This document shows positions 43,675 through 54,311 of a DNA stretch of 64,000 nucleotides, piece by piece; positions within the stretch are counted from its first letter, which is position 1, and each line of letters begins with the position of its first letter. The notes under the pieces were generated by a model. It was not told the origin of the DNA. It was given only the letters and a program-made list of their open reading frames with translations, and did no database searches. The DNA lies in the NCBI GenBank assembly GCA_033030425.1, contig JAUFSD010000024.1, positions 1,054,001 through 1,118,000 on the forward strand, in the 5' to 3' direction. The position numbers were made by a program, and so were the translations under genes. This DNA is from Verpa conica. Taxonomy: Eukaryota; Ascomycota; Pezizomycetes; Pezizales; Morchellaceae.

Positions 43675-44289
43675 GAAGAAACCTACAGAGGCATATTTAG
43701 GCATATGTTCTGGGCCACTCGCGAATTTCACGATTTCGCGAATGGACCCAGGCCATTCGCGAACGGACTGCCCTTTGTATGTATGATGACTTGCCCGGTC
43801 CATTCGCGAATGGCCTAGACTTACAGAGATCTTTAAAGGGACCTAAAAAAATGTTAGACCCTCATCAGCCATACTATATAGCTAGGCGCCCTATGGATAT
43901 CCATCTACTGGGAATTATCTCTCATAATTATAACCACTTGGGGATGATTAGCAAAGAGGTATATACTAACTCAAATAAAATAATTAGGGTCTGGTATTAT
44001 AATATTAAGATCAACTTGCCCCCCTAAATTAAGATTATAGGGTTTATATACTAGAGATTAACCATAAATACTCTAAGTTATTATGTGTTTATTTGGGTGT
44101 ACAATGTGTCTTCTCTAAGCTATTAGGGCTGATGAGAGTCTACCATTATCTTCTTTAGATCCCTTTAAAGATCCCTGTAAGTCCAGGCCGTTCGCGAATA
44201 TACCGGGCGAGTTGTCAATACATACAAAGGGCAGTCCGTTCGCGAAATTGGCCCAGAACACATAAACATGATTTATAGTTGGTTTCTTC
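43675..44289. mobile_element. Non-autonomous element with long terminal inverted repeats (MITE-like, 615 bases)
   Basis: The outer ends GAAGAAACC (43675) and GGTTTCTTC (44281-44289) are inverted. Inside them, TGTTCTGGGCCA, GGACTGCCCTTTGTATGTAT, ACTTACAG(A/G)GATCTTTAAAGGGA and CTCATCAGCC in the left half all recur in the same order as reverse complements in the right half, so arms of roughly 170-200 bases match imperfectly. The arms carry several copies of TTCGCGAA or ATTCGCGAA, itself a palindrome. The centre is AT-rich without ORF. Clear target-site duplications were not found. Confidence 0.8.
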
Positions 44290-44694
44290 GTAGCGTATCT
44301 CGACTCGTACGTAGATTCACTTGTCATTCGATTTCTAATATTATTAATATACTTCCTAAGTGAAAAAGTTACCCTATATACTACACTAGAAGGTTATGTT
44401 CTTGGCCTCATCGTTGACACCTAAATAATCATATTATACACGAGAAATAAACACAGTCCACTCTATATAGCCTGCTTGTTATGTACTCATACCACGACTT
44501 CAAGACGGTAGCAACAACACTGAGCTCTACACGCTTCTACTACAGTGCCGTGACTTATATCGCCGTCCGCGCGCGTGGCAACGGCCCCCCGAGGCCTCGC
44601 CCGCGCGACTACACCCCACACCGTACTCCACCAGTTATTGCTATGGACAAGCAGTTTTCTGCAGGAGTAATATATACCATCTAATGAATAAATC

Positions 44695-45060
44695 CATGCT
44701 ATTTGACACTTTGTATACCAGCCCTTTGCCTTTATAACAGGCTCAATCCTCCTAGGGATACTTCCAACTAGTCTCTCAAAAAAGAGTGTCAGGTATCAAT
44801 TCCCAGCAGTGAATAAGAGCTTCTTCCAATAGTTTTTTTAAAAGCTCTAGACTCTTGGAACAATCAACAAACTTAGAATAGAGTAGGTGGTAGAACTTCT
44901 TAAGGTGTACTCAAACATACTCAATGGGGGTTGGGTTGGGTCTGGAGAATAGGCAGGCAAGTCCTCTAACAACTCCATCCCATTATCCACCAACCAATTC
45001 CTTGTATGGTCTGATGTATGAACTATAGCATTATATTACATGAAGATAGGTTTTGTAAGT
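44695..45060 (-). pseudogene. Tc1/mariner-type transposase relic (C-terminal part)
   Basis: Read on the minus strand, fragments in neighbouring frames spell the C-terminal half of a Tc1-like DDE transposase: Y-N-A-I-V-H-T-S and T-R-N-W-L, then L-P-A-Y-S-P-D-P and, after a frame break, I-E-Y-V with H-L-K-K, and the closing P-R-R-I-E-P-V-I-K-A-K-G-W-Y-T-K. The second catalytic Asp region (usually Q-D-N-A) reads stop-Y-N-A. Stop codons and a frameshift show it is dead. It lies beside the long-inverted-repeat element, but a link between them is not shown. Confidence 0.75.
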
Positions 45061-45230
45061 TTTATGTCCTTTCTTGGAGGAGGTATGGGTGGGGCCGTGG
45101 TTGTGTGGGTGAGGGTTCTGGGTGATCGCGGTTGCGTTGCATTCGGACGCTGATAAATATCACGGCACTATAGCACTCCGTTTATTCAGAGATCCTCCCC
45201 ATCTTATTACCCCCTACATCCAATCACACT

Positions 45231-45350
45231 ATAAGAATACGAAATTAGAGCGACCCTAATGTTATAAAGCACATACTCTTATTGCAGGGTACTAGCGCAC
45301 ATATAAGGTAATCCCGATCCGGATCGCTCCTCGTATTCGTATAACGGGCA
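45231..45350. repeat. Loose inverted repeat
   Basis: TTATAAGAATACGA near 45230 and TCGTATTCGTATAA near 45333 are inverted with mismatches, and AGAGCGACC / GGATCGCTC continue the pairing. Probably the remnant of a hairpin element. Confidence 0.4.
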
Positions 45351-45769
45351 TATTCGTATAAGACGTATCTTACAGAAAAACTACTATAAAGCGATTTTAA
45401 TATAGAACCGTTTAGTGGGGGTGGTCTCTTTTATTAATGATTAGTACCCGGTCGATACTATCGGTGAGGTTGAATTTGCTTTTGGTGGCTAGAAAGAAGT
45501 CATTCATACGAGTGGGTTTTGAAGTAGGGAGAGAAACCGGGACTAATAGAGAGGAGATAAATTGAGTATAGCTTCTTACCTGTAGAGTAGGTGTCACCCA
45601 GAGAAATCTCCAGGAGTAGGTGATATGGAAAAGTCATCCAGTTTTTAACAGAACTTTTTTGTAGAGTTTCTTTCGCTAAATATTAATTACGTAGTCTTTA
45701 ATAAAGTAGTTATCGGAGCCTCAAGGCCAGCTTTTGGTATGATGCAATCATCAGATATCACCCATTAAA

Positions 45770-45885
45770 AAAAAGTGTCTCCCAGGGGCTGAACCGCGGA
45801 CCGTTTCTCACTTGTCCCAGAATAAGTGCGACTAGGCTTCCCGGTATACCGGTAGGCCATCTTCACCTGAAAGTATTAGTATACT
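45770..45885 (-). ncRNA. tRNA-like Pol III unit, possible SINE remnant
   Basis: On the minus strand an A-box-like TGGCCTACCGG (45849-45859) is followed about 55 bases later by a B-box-like GGTTCAGCCCC (45785-45795), and then by a T run at 45770-45777 that could terminate Pol III. The 3' part resembles a T arm, but no partner for a 7-base acceptor stem exists, so this is not a functional tRNA. A tRNA-derived SINE or tRNA pseudogene fits best. Confidence 0.4.
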
Positions 45886-45922
45886 TTGTACCTTTGAGGT
45901 GTGTTAAGGGGGGCTCTTGACC

Positions 45923-45954
45923 TTTTTTTTATTTTTATTTTTATTTTTATTTTT
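45923..45954. repeat. (TTTTTA)n simple repeat
   Basis: A run of T followed by four ATTTTT units. A matching AAAAAT run in the opposite sense lies at 46391-46415. Confidence 0.85.
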
Positions 45955-46364
45955 CCTCCACAATCTGACAATGCAACTGACTAAACCACAGCTTAAAAGG
46001 TGGTCAAATACCATTAGAGGATGCTATAGTGTTAGGTTGATGTAAGTAAATTATCCGAATTTAGTTTTTGTAAGGTATCAGTAGAAAAAAGTGGGATCCC
46101 CAAGACACCCGCCAGATACAAGTATAGCGTCATACTTCGATGCGGCTAAAAGATGTGTCTTTACGAGTAACAATGATATCCATCTAGGTAGGTTCCCCCC
46201 CTTCATGGGGCTCTAGTGCTTTTATAAGAAAGTATAGCGTATCCACATAATACTGATAAAAAAATCAAGGAAGTGGGAGGGAAAAAAATCAAAAATAACG
46301 GCCCGAGAATGAATGAATGAATTAATCATGAGTGCAAGGAGTCTGAAGGCTGAGGCACTCGGAC

Positions 46365-46415
46365 CACACACACACACACAAATATAAAGCAAAATAAAAA
46401 TAAAAATAAAAATAA
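46365..46415. repeat. (CA)n and (AAAAAT)n simple repeats
   Basis: A (CA)8-type run is followed closely by four AAAAAT units, the complement of the tract at 45923. No coding sequence. Confidence 0.8.
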
Positions 46416-49400
46416 TTCCCCAAACTTTGCTTTTCTTGCTAGGCCAGCTCTTCTTTTCGTATATCTTCCTATCCATTCCTTCCTCCACTCGTGGTCATCT
46501 TATGTATACTCTTCTCCAGGTAGGAGTGCCCTCGATGAGCGTTAACTTCCTGTGCATGGCATTTGCCTGTATTTCTCTCCGGGTCTTCTTTCTTTCTACC
46601 CATTCCCGTGGTGTCTATGTTGGTATAACGGCCCGAGAAATAAAAAAAATTTACTCTCAATTATCTAAACACCATTGAGTACCACTGAACTCTAGATCCA
46701 CCATGAGAAAGGAGGAGGGTGATAAAAATTCAGAATTAAATATTCTCCGCGGGGGACCTGATGAAGATTAAATATAGGTACCTTCATAAAAGCTCACTCG
46801 GGTCACATGACCATCAAGTACTATATCGCATGAATGGATTAACTATAAGTATATGGGGCCCTAGGGCTACAATACTCCAAGTATATCGTTAGACAGCGTT
46901 TGATGGCCTAAGGAGAGGTTAATAATACCCTGTCATGGGATGATTCTCTTAACGCGACCCTTGCTCACATCGTTTCCCATGCTAGATAACCGAACTCGAG
47001 ACATAATGAGACAGCCGGGTTACCAAAGTTGTTTACCAGCAGCAAGTCAGATGAAATAAACAACATCCCCCCCCCCTCGTATTTACGAAACCAAGCCCCT
47101 TAGGGTACTGTATCAGAATACCAGGAAGAAAGTTTATCCGTTGGGATGAGTTGTAACTCGTATTCGAATACTTGGCTCCATATCAACAGTTTCTACGTAC
47201 TTCCGTAAGTTTTACTTTTCCAATCAAGGTTCCCATATACGAACTTTACATTTTTAGATATTTACTTCATAGCCGGGTACGTACACTGTAACGTTAACCA
47301 TATGACGACATTATCCGTACTATTCCTTACGTATCACTACTTACATCGGACCCCAACCACACGTATACACTGAAATTCCTGCTGTTAGGACCTGCCACAT
47401 CATATTGATGTATATAGCCAAGCTTCTATATACTTCCCCCCCTTCCCCCTCCCTCCCCCCGAGTCCATCTACCGACATCCTCTCTTAGAAATTTCTCCAC
47501 TATCCTCTCTGCACCCAAGCGTTGGCATTTTTCCGCAGCATCTTGGCAGTACAGATGGGATAAAAACGTTACGCGTTAAACCGATTACTAATCTGGTGGA
47601 AGTGGGGGGAGAGATGTTTTTTTACTCTATTTTGCCATCCAACTTTTAATCCAACCGCAAAATACCACCAATAGGTCTATCGTTCCTTCGGTCAAGTTTG
47701 CGTAGTTTGTATCTCTCTCTCATATCCTTGCTTACTGATAACGTAAAAGCAAAGTATCATGTTCGTCTTGGCACCGCCGAATATAGACTAGCCTGTGGAA
47801 TAGGATCTTCCTTGCACACTTTCACAAGAACAAAGTATCGCCTGTGTTTAAAGTATATTAGGTACCAACCAACCAAAGTAGTTGTAATGCGGGTGTATCG
47901 GTTTTAACACCAAGTAATCAGATGCGGGAATAGGTACTGTGGGGCGATGATGTCGTTGGCAATAATAAATCGGAAAAAAACCCGTTTGCCCTCTACGGTG
48001 ATCTTTTAATACCCCCCTTGTGGGTTATGTACTCTAATTTTATTTAGAGTGCACAGGTGGGCTGGGCAGCCATCAGTGAACAGGGGGTGGGGGGGGGGAT
48101 ATACGTGGGTAGGGGGGCAGGGTTAGGGATATTGACTAGCGAGTGAGAGACGGTGTCTAGTGGAGACTAGAGGAGGGGGGGGAGAATTGTTTCAAATGAT
48201 TTCTAGGATATAACTCTATTTTTCTGCTCGTAACCGAAGTGTTTCCGGTGAGGTTAGTATTTTGAGCTTGTGCTTCTATGTGGGGGAGGAGGCGAGGGAA
48301 CCGATAATAAGAAAAGCACAGAAATTCACATCGGGATACACAAAATCCCATAGTTTCCCAGCCGAAATCGAAACATTGTACTCTCCAAAACTCACCGGGG
48401 AAGTTGTGCGTGTGCATGGATTCAGAATACCCGGGCGTCTCGACTCACTCCCACTATATCGAACTATGTCTGTTATGCCGCTAAATAATAGGTCTGTAAA
48501 TATCTCGAACTGTCAAGCATAAAAAAGGATAACAAGATACCAAAACTATGACGCCGCCTGCGGAAAAAAAAAACCCCCTCCTCTTCCCCCCCCCCCCTTC
48601 CCGCCCCCGCCACCTGTCTCATACCCTTGTATTTTAAAACACACAAAACCCCAGATTTTGCCTTTTTATCAACAAACGGCCCATAATGTGCATTAAACAA
48701 GCTTTCGGGATATCGGCACGGGTAACGAAAGCGGCGGTTCTGGAGTATAAGTAACCTTAGTTAGGAATAGCAGAACCGATTACTGAACTTGATCGACTTT
48801 TTTATGTCCCCGCTAGACAAAAAAAACAAGCTATGGCATAGAACTGATGTCAATTCTTGTCATAGATGAAGATGTTTCTTGCTTTTTTTTATTTATTTAT
48901 TTTTTTTTTTATTTTCTTGGGGGAGGTACGAATTGTACGCGTCTCTTGTCTTGGTATTATAATTATGGACAAGGCGGATCGATAAGATAGGGGCAAAGAA
49001 GAAAGAAAGATTATCGATAATCGTATTTTTTTTTTTTCTGTTGCCATCTGACGTGGATTTGATTGAGCCTCACTGTTGTTTGCGTATGTACTATTCTAAG
49101 CATTATTCTTTGTCTTTGCCTGCCAACTACAGTTGTAGTTCAGCCACTGGCGCGGCTGAGTATGGTATGACTGCAGGTGGGGAAAAAAAAAAGAAAAGAA
49201 CAGATAATATTTAGAATCATCGATCGGACTGGTCAACAGCGGGGTCGGGGGAAAAGAAAAACCGGATGAGAGAATAAATTCTGTATTAACCGAGAGAGAG
49301 AAGGAAGGAAGTTGCCGTGTGTACCGGAAGTGGGAACTGTTTTTTCGCCGTGGAAGTATTAACACGTGGGAATTATCCTTGTGGGCATTTCGATGAGTGA

Positions 49401-50065
49401 TCCGCTGTGGACGAGAGAGTGATATTCTTTGGCAATGGCATCATTTGCATGGTTACGTACCAGCCACAGCCACGACCATTTCCACTGGTAACCGGATTCT
49501 ATTCTTACTCCCGTATGCACAATACGAGCAGTGAGTAGGTAACCTTTCATTATTCCGATTGCATAGCCAGTTGGTGTGTACGTATGTACCCAAGTAGTGA
49601 AGCAGCCACAGCTGTCAGCATCCGTAAGACAAGCAGCACCCGTAAGACAAGTAACAACCACCCTCCTCCCACTCGGGCCCCTGACCACCCGGCCCGTTTC
49701 TCAAGAGCTTAGCCTTCCACCCCAGTCGTAAATCACGCCTGCACCAACAACCGGCGTCCATTTCCCAACACAGGCTAGATCCCCATCGCCAAGGTTTCTG
49801 GAACTCTGCACGAAACGAGATTGTGATTCAAACGGGGGATGCTGCTACTGGGCTGCCCTGCGCCTTTGCATGCGGCTGAACCCACGCTAAACAGGCAGGC
49901 TGAGCAGCCCGCTCTAACACTGTGGGAATTGGACAGGGGTGTCAGTGCAACAGGGAATCTCGCTCTGCCTCCCCTGCGATTGGTGGCCATGGCACACACG
50001 GCCTTCGGGTCGTTCAGCGGAAAATGAAAGGGGCTTTAATCTTGGAAGCTGATCAGTTGCATTGA

Positions 50066-50071
50066 TATAAA
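50066..50071 (+). promoter_or_regulatory. TATA-like box of the GPI-protein gene
   Basis: TATAAA lies 129 bases upstream of the ATG at 50200 and is followed by a pyrimidine-rich tract (CTCCCCTCCCC), the usual arrangement in strongly expressed filamentous fungal genes. Confidence 0.5.
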
Positions 50072-50199
50072 GTCTCCCCTCCCCGCGTCCACAGGTCTCT
50101 TATCCCCACTACAGCAGTAAACAGCAAGACTCAATCGTTCCATCTCAGTCAATTCATTTACGAATCACTCGTTCAGATATCCATCTCTCATCAATCAAA

Positions 50200-50881
50200 A
50201 TGCAGTTCAAATTTCTCACCGCTCTCGTTCTCTCTTCTGCTGTTTCATCGGCCATGGGTGCTGGCTTGGAGAACAGGCAGCTGATGTAAGATATTCCTTA
50301 TCTACTATCGAATGAGCATTTCTAACAGTATTATTCTTTATAGTAACACCGATGTTGTTAATGACATCAACTCTGCTGCCTCAGCTGCAACCTCTGCAAT
50401 TGCCGGAGTCACAACCATCGGTGATGCCATCAAGTCACAGATCACTGATGCTGCCTCCAGCTTTGTCTCCGAAGTCAACTCGCGTGCTTCCAGCTTTACC
50501 AGCGCTGTAGCAAGCGATTTCTCCAGTGCTGCTGCTGCTGCGTCCTCCAGGGCTGCATCCGTCAAGTCTAAGGTCAACTCTGATCTCTCATCATGGACTA
50601 CCATCCCCAACTACGGCTCTATCATCTCTGGATGGGAGTCTGCCGCTGCCTCTGGTACTGCTGCTGCCGCCAGCTACATCTCAAACTTGCCCTCAAGTGT
50701 CGATGGGTCTTTCCGTACTGCTGCTGCCTCAGTCTTGAACAGCGCCGCCTCCGAGATCGCCCCTACTGCCACTGGTACCGCTGCTACCTCTACTAGCAGC
50801 CCCGGTGCCGCCTCCAAGGTTGGTCTCGGTGCCAGCATCATGGGTGCTGCCGGTATCGTTGCTATTGCATTCGCTTTGTAA
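50200..50881 (+). CDS. Secreted Ser/Ala-rich GPI-anchored cell-surface protein
   Basis: Exons 50200-50285 and 50344-50881 join across a 58-base intron to 207 residues. The start M-Q-F-K-F-L-T-A-L-V-L-S-S-A-V-S-S-A is a typical signal peptide. The mature part is over 40% Ser plus Ala with regular hydrophobic spacing (A-I-A-G-V, S-S-F-V-S-E-V, S-S-F-T-S-A-V), suggesting a long amphipathic helix. Near the end come a Thr/Ser-rich stretch, then S-P-G-A-A-S and a hydrophobic tail I-M-G-A-A-G-I-V-A-I-A-F-A-L, a GPI-attachment signal. Cell-wall or plasma-membrane surface location is inferred. It has a TATA-like box, a good pyrimidine-rich leader and codon use richer in C than its surroundings, hinting at high expression. 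Family unknown. Confidence 0.85.
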
Positions 50882-52166
50882 ATTTCTTGAGTAGTTGCTT
50901 ATTGGGGGGACGTCTGTACGATTGATATACATGAGGTGGTCTCACGGTGTTCATTTCTTTTTATGGTTTTATTTGGTGGATGCATGACCTATCTGGTCGT
51001 TTTTGCTTTGTCGCCTTTAGTGGTATAGTTGCTGCTATTTTAGTAAATTTTAACTACACATTCTGTATGCAATTTCAACACTGGGTTTTATTGATTCAAA
51101 CGTTTGCTGTGATTTGCCAAGCTTTTATTACGACGACTTTTTTATGCTTAAAGGTTATTCGATATCATGGGAATTCCCTCTCAAGCATAAATAACCTGAA
51201 CCTAGTCATCAAACAGCAATTAAACTGCCCAGGTATTCTAAGCAATTCCATGCAATCCATTCCGATCACCCGAAGCACAGTGCGACGTCGGAGACTTTTA
51301 TTGTGTAGTTAGCCCCTCTCCAGTCGGAGGTTAGTAGGTATTCACCCAATCGGAACTAGCATGCCGAGATCGCATACGTATACACTCCAATTACGGCGAC
51401 GAATCCTAGTCTGCCGAGATGCGATGAGACAAATTCGATTGGTGCCGAGCTGCCGAATGGAGTGTGCCTTATCCTTATTATATCCGAGTATCCGTACGTG
51501 TGTATGATTATTCTTTCAAAGGGGAGGGGGAGAAGGAGGGGGGAAGCTTAGATTAGTTATGTAGAGATTTCTCACGTGATAAAGGGGGTCAAGGAGGTAA
51601 TGTTTATAGGCCGGGTAACTGTTGTAGCGGTAACAGCGGGATAGGGTTCAGATCAGTGTCTTGGTCTTATTTGATCGGTAGGTGTTTTGAATCCACCGCC
51701 GCCTAGGAAATAAATAAAAAAACTCCAATATTTGTTGGTAGTGATGTTGAATTTCGACCTATTTGTATCTTGGGCTGTTGTGCATACCCGTCGTATTTAC
51801 ACTACTTTTGGTGTCGGGTCTTTTTGGTTTTTGGAGGATCTGGGTTGGAATTATTAGTTGAGTATTGCTCTCGGAGAATTGTTCTGTTCTTTCTGTTGAG
51901 GTATTAACTAAAAAAAAACAAAAAACGAAAACTACGGAACCAAACCAATTGAGCCAACTCTGCATCCCCCCCCTTATACCTACATTATAATTCCTAATTA
52001 ATACAGACGGCACACACTATATGTACTTTAATGACGTGATTTACAAATCGCACCAATTATATGTGAGTGTGGAGAAACAAGCTCTATCAGGGGAGGGGTT
52101 ATTATGTGATGGCAGAAATTAAACATTTCTTTTCTTTTGCATTTTCGCCCCTTCCCCCACTTATTT

Positions 52167-52449
52167 AGAGTACTCGTCCTCCAGGAAAAGAACCAGAAAA
52201 CAGGGGGGGGGGGTATGCACAAAGGTGTCTCGGAAGTTCAAATCCACCTAGTAGCCCCAAATAAGGCAAACAACAAGCTACTGTTCCTACTCTTATAATG
52301 ACTCAAGAAGCTCCCACTACCAGAAATGGTATATTATTGAGTAAATCGTGTCAAAATACGTGCTTCCGCTACTTAAACACCCCCCCCCCGGTCGTGCCTG
52401 TGCGTACCCCCCCTGTTTTCTTGTTCTTTCCCTGGAGGACGAGTACTAT
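52167..52449. repeat. Inverted repeat, arms about 50 bases
   Basis: GAGTACTCGTCCTCCAGG at the left is inverted as CCTGGAGGACGAGTACT at the right; the arms continue through AAAGAAC-AGAAAACAGG and a run of G versus C, about 50 bases in all with few mismatches. The spacer is about 180 bases. MITE-like. Confidence 0.8.
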
Positions 52450-52469
52450 ATAACCTTAATCTTAGTTTA

Positions 52470-52545
52470 GGGTCCGAGGGAAACCTTTTCAGTGCCCGCG
52501 CTTTATCTGCAGTACTTTTCAATACTCACGGCCACTAAGACAATA
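52470..52545. repeat. Partial copy of the 52.8-kb hairpin family, reverse orientation
   Basis: In reverse complement this stretch reads TATTGAAAAGTACT, then GATAAAGCGCGGG, then TGAAAAGGTTTC, in the same order as the left half of the hairpin at 52816-53040. It shows that the family is repeated locally. Confidence 0.6.
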
Positions 52546-52815
52546 CCCACACACGCCTCTCCCCTCCCCCTAGGACATGCTTATGTGTATCCTCTATCCT
52601 GATGATCAGATAAATTGATCTTAGAATATTAAAATTGAAGATTAAACAAATAACCAAGAACCATCCAAAGTCTAGTACATGTACACCTCTCTAGTCTGTT
52701 ATTAAAGTGTATAAAAGAAACCATTACATAGCTTTCCCTCACCTCTCTCCCTATATCGCATTTTTCTTGACGCTGACATGTGACTTGTTTACTCCTGTAC
52801 AATTTAGGAGCTAAA

Positions 52816-53040
52816 ATTTATTTTTCTACTATAAGACAGATGTTTTACCCCAATGTCTCTCTGAGTTGAGGGTGTCTTTGGTCGTGGTGGTCGGTGGGTA
52901 TTGAAAAGTACTACAGGTAAAGCGCGGGTATTGAAAAGGTTTCTCGTTTAGAGTCCGAGAAAAACCTTTCCTATGCCCTGTAGTACTTTTTCGGATACCC
53001 TCTCCCACAAAAGACACTGGCTTATAGTAGAAAAAAAGCT
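52816..53040. repeat. 225-base hairpin element
   Basis: TTTTTCTACTATAAG at the left end pairs with CTTATAGTAGAAAAA at the right end. Towards the middle GAAAAGTACTACAGG pairs with CCTGTAGTACTTTTT, and AGGTTTCTCG pairs with CGAGAAAAACCT around a short loop. Nearly the whole element can fold into one stem. No ORF. Confidence 0.8.
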
Positions 53041-53276
53041 AAATGTAACCTAAATGATTAAAAAAGTCATAGACCAAACCCCAAGAAAAAACGCGATATC
53101 TGGAGGCCGGGGACTAAATAGAAAGGGGAGAATCTATATATAGTAGGATTTCTTATGGGGTTCTAACAGTATATTAGATTTTATGTCACTTTCTACATAT
53201 TTATATCTTTATTATTTCAGGACTCATGCATTTGGAGTCTAGGGCATTACTAAAAGATAAACACATAGGCGCGTTC

Positions 53277-53359
53277 TACTAGCGAATTTAAAAAGTATCG
53301 AGCCGACTGGTTAGGGTTTGAGGTCCCGGCTCGCTCGATACCTTTTAAATTCGCTAGTA
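53277..53359. repeat. Inverted repeat, arms about 30 bases
   Basis: TACTAGCGAATTTAAAA with AGTATCGAGCCG on the left is inverted on the right as CGGCTCG, CGATAC, TTTTAAATTCGCTAGTA. The loop is about 20 bases. Directly after it comes sequence resembling the 52.8-kb family (GGTCTTGGTGGTCG, GTAGGTAAAGCATAGG, TCTCGTTTAG), so it may be nested in another copy. Confidence 0.75.
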
Positions 53360-53890
53360 CTATAGAGGGAGGCGGCGCAGGTCTTGGTGGTCGAGGATAT
53401 TTTTTTTTGAAAGGGATGTAGGTAAAGCATAGGGTCATAGGAAAGGTTTTTTTTTTCTCGTTTAGTTCCTCTAGATCTGATAGGGAAAGCCTTTGGGTGA
53501 GTCGGGTTGACTCAAGCCACAGTTACACAGCGCCGTGAAAAAAAGAATGGCAGACAAGATTAGCTTTTTTTCTACCACATCACATAATGCATCGCTACTA
53601 AATGTGTAGGAGGGGGGGTTTCAGTTTAGTTTCATGTGGTATCACTCGTGTCATGGGATTTGTTGTATAGTGATCTTACATATGTGTTTAATTCCAACCG
53701 TGGCGTTGTGTTTTGACTTTTTTTTTTTTTTTTATATGTGCTAATTTAACGGTAATTGATGATGTTGTGTTATATATTCCGCCTTGTGGATGCGATAATG
53801 TGGATATGTAAAAACTCTGGTATAAGATTAGGTATCTGTGTCAGATATCGTTTTATCAATACTGGAGTAATTTGGCTGCAAAGGACTAAG

Positions 53891-54050
53891 CGCGTACTCG
53901 TGTCAGGGCTGAAGTATTTGGGCGCACTGAAAAGGGAAATATAACAATTACACAGACCCATGACGCAATCAAACACAGAAGCACGGTGGTAGTAACAGAT
54001 CCATGGTCTGTTCCAATATTTTAGCCCTGACACGAGTACATTTCTTCGCG
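53891..54050. repeat. Inverted repeat, arms about 27 bases
   Basis: GTACTCGTGTCAGGGCT near 53894 is the exact reverse complement of AGCCCTGACACGAGTAC near 54023, with partial pairing beyond (GAAGTATTT / AATATTTT; CGCG at both outer ends). The spacer is about 100 bases. Confidence 0.8.
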
Positions 54051-54311
54051 TTTTGTATCACGTGACACAAGTAATTACCCAAATCTACCTATTCGACGAT
54101 TAATGTTTCTATATACACTGGATAATTATTACCGCCGGACAGACCGGGGACAGCTTGGAAGCTGTTCGGGTCTCCACTCTCAAACGTGGGGTCGCCGGTT
54201 AAGTTATAAAAGCGCTATGTCCATAAATCCCCATTAGCCAGGTGCTACGTCGCATATGGGTCGAAAATCTAGTACTAATCAATAAGATGTTGAATGTTTC
54301 TATGTTTCCAT

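Larger units (their letters stand above)
43573..50199. other. 6.6 kb gene-poor, repeat-rich region
   Basis: Holds a long-inverted-repeat element (43675-44289), a Tc1-like relic (44695-45060), a tRNA-like Pol III unit (45770-45885), and A/T simple repeats. From 46.4 to 50.0 kb only short frames without domain or splice support occur; long C, G and T runs near 47.07, 47.44, 48.09, 48.58, 48.89 and 49.03 kb are prominent. The last 150 bases form the promoter of the GPI protein. Confidence 0.6.
50882..54311. other. 3.4 kb repeat-rich region with clustered hairpins
   Basis: No gene is supported. The left part (50.9-52.1 kb) is AT-rich with short frames only. From 52.1 to 54.05 kb come at least four separate hairpin-forming inverted repeats, annotated individually. 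Confidence 0.6.

Noticed and set aside
45785..45860. A functional tRNA gene
   Set aside because: The T-arm-like part has no matching acceptor or anticodon arm; kept only as a tRNA-like element.
46222..46678. Frames of 63-88 codons around 46.4 kb on both strands
   Set aside because: They run through simple repeats and overlap each other; no coding evidence.
49359..49688. 109-codon minus-strand frame
   Set aside because: Composition is unremarkable, with no domain and no homology that I can recall.
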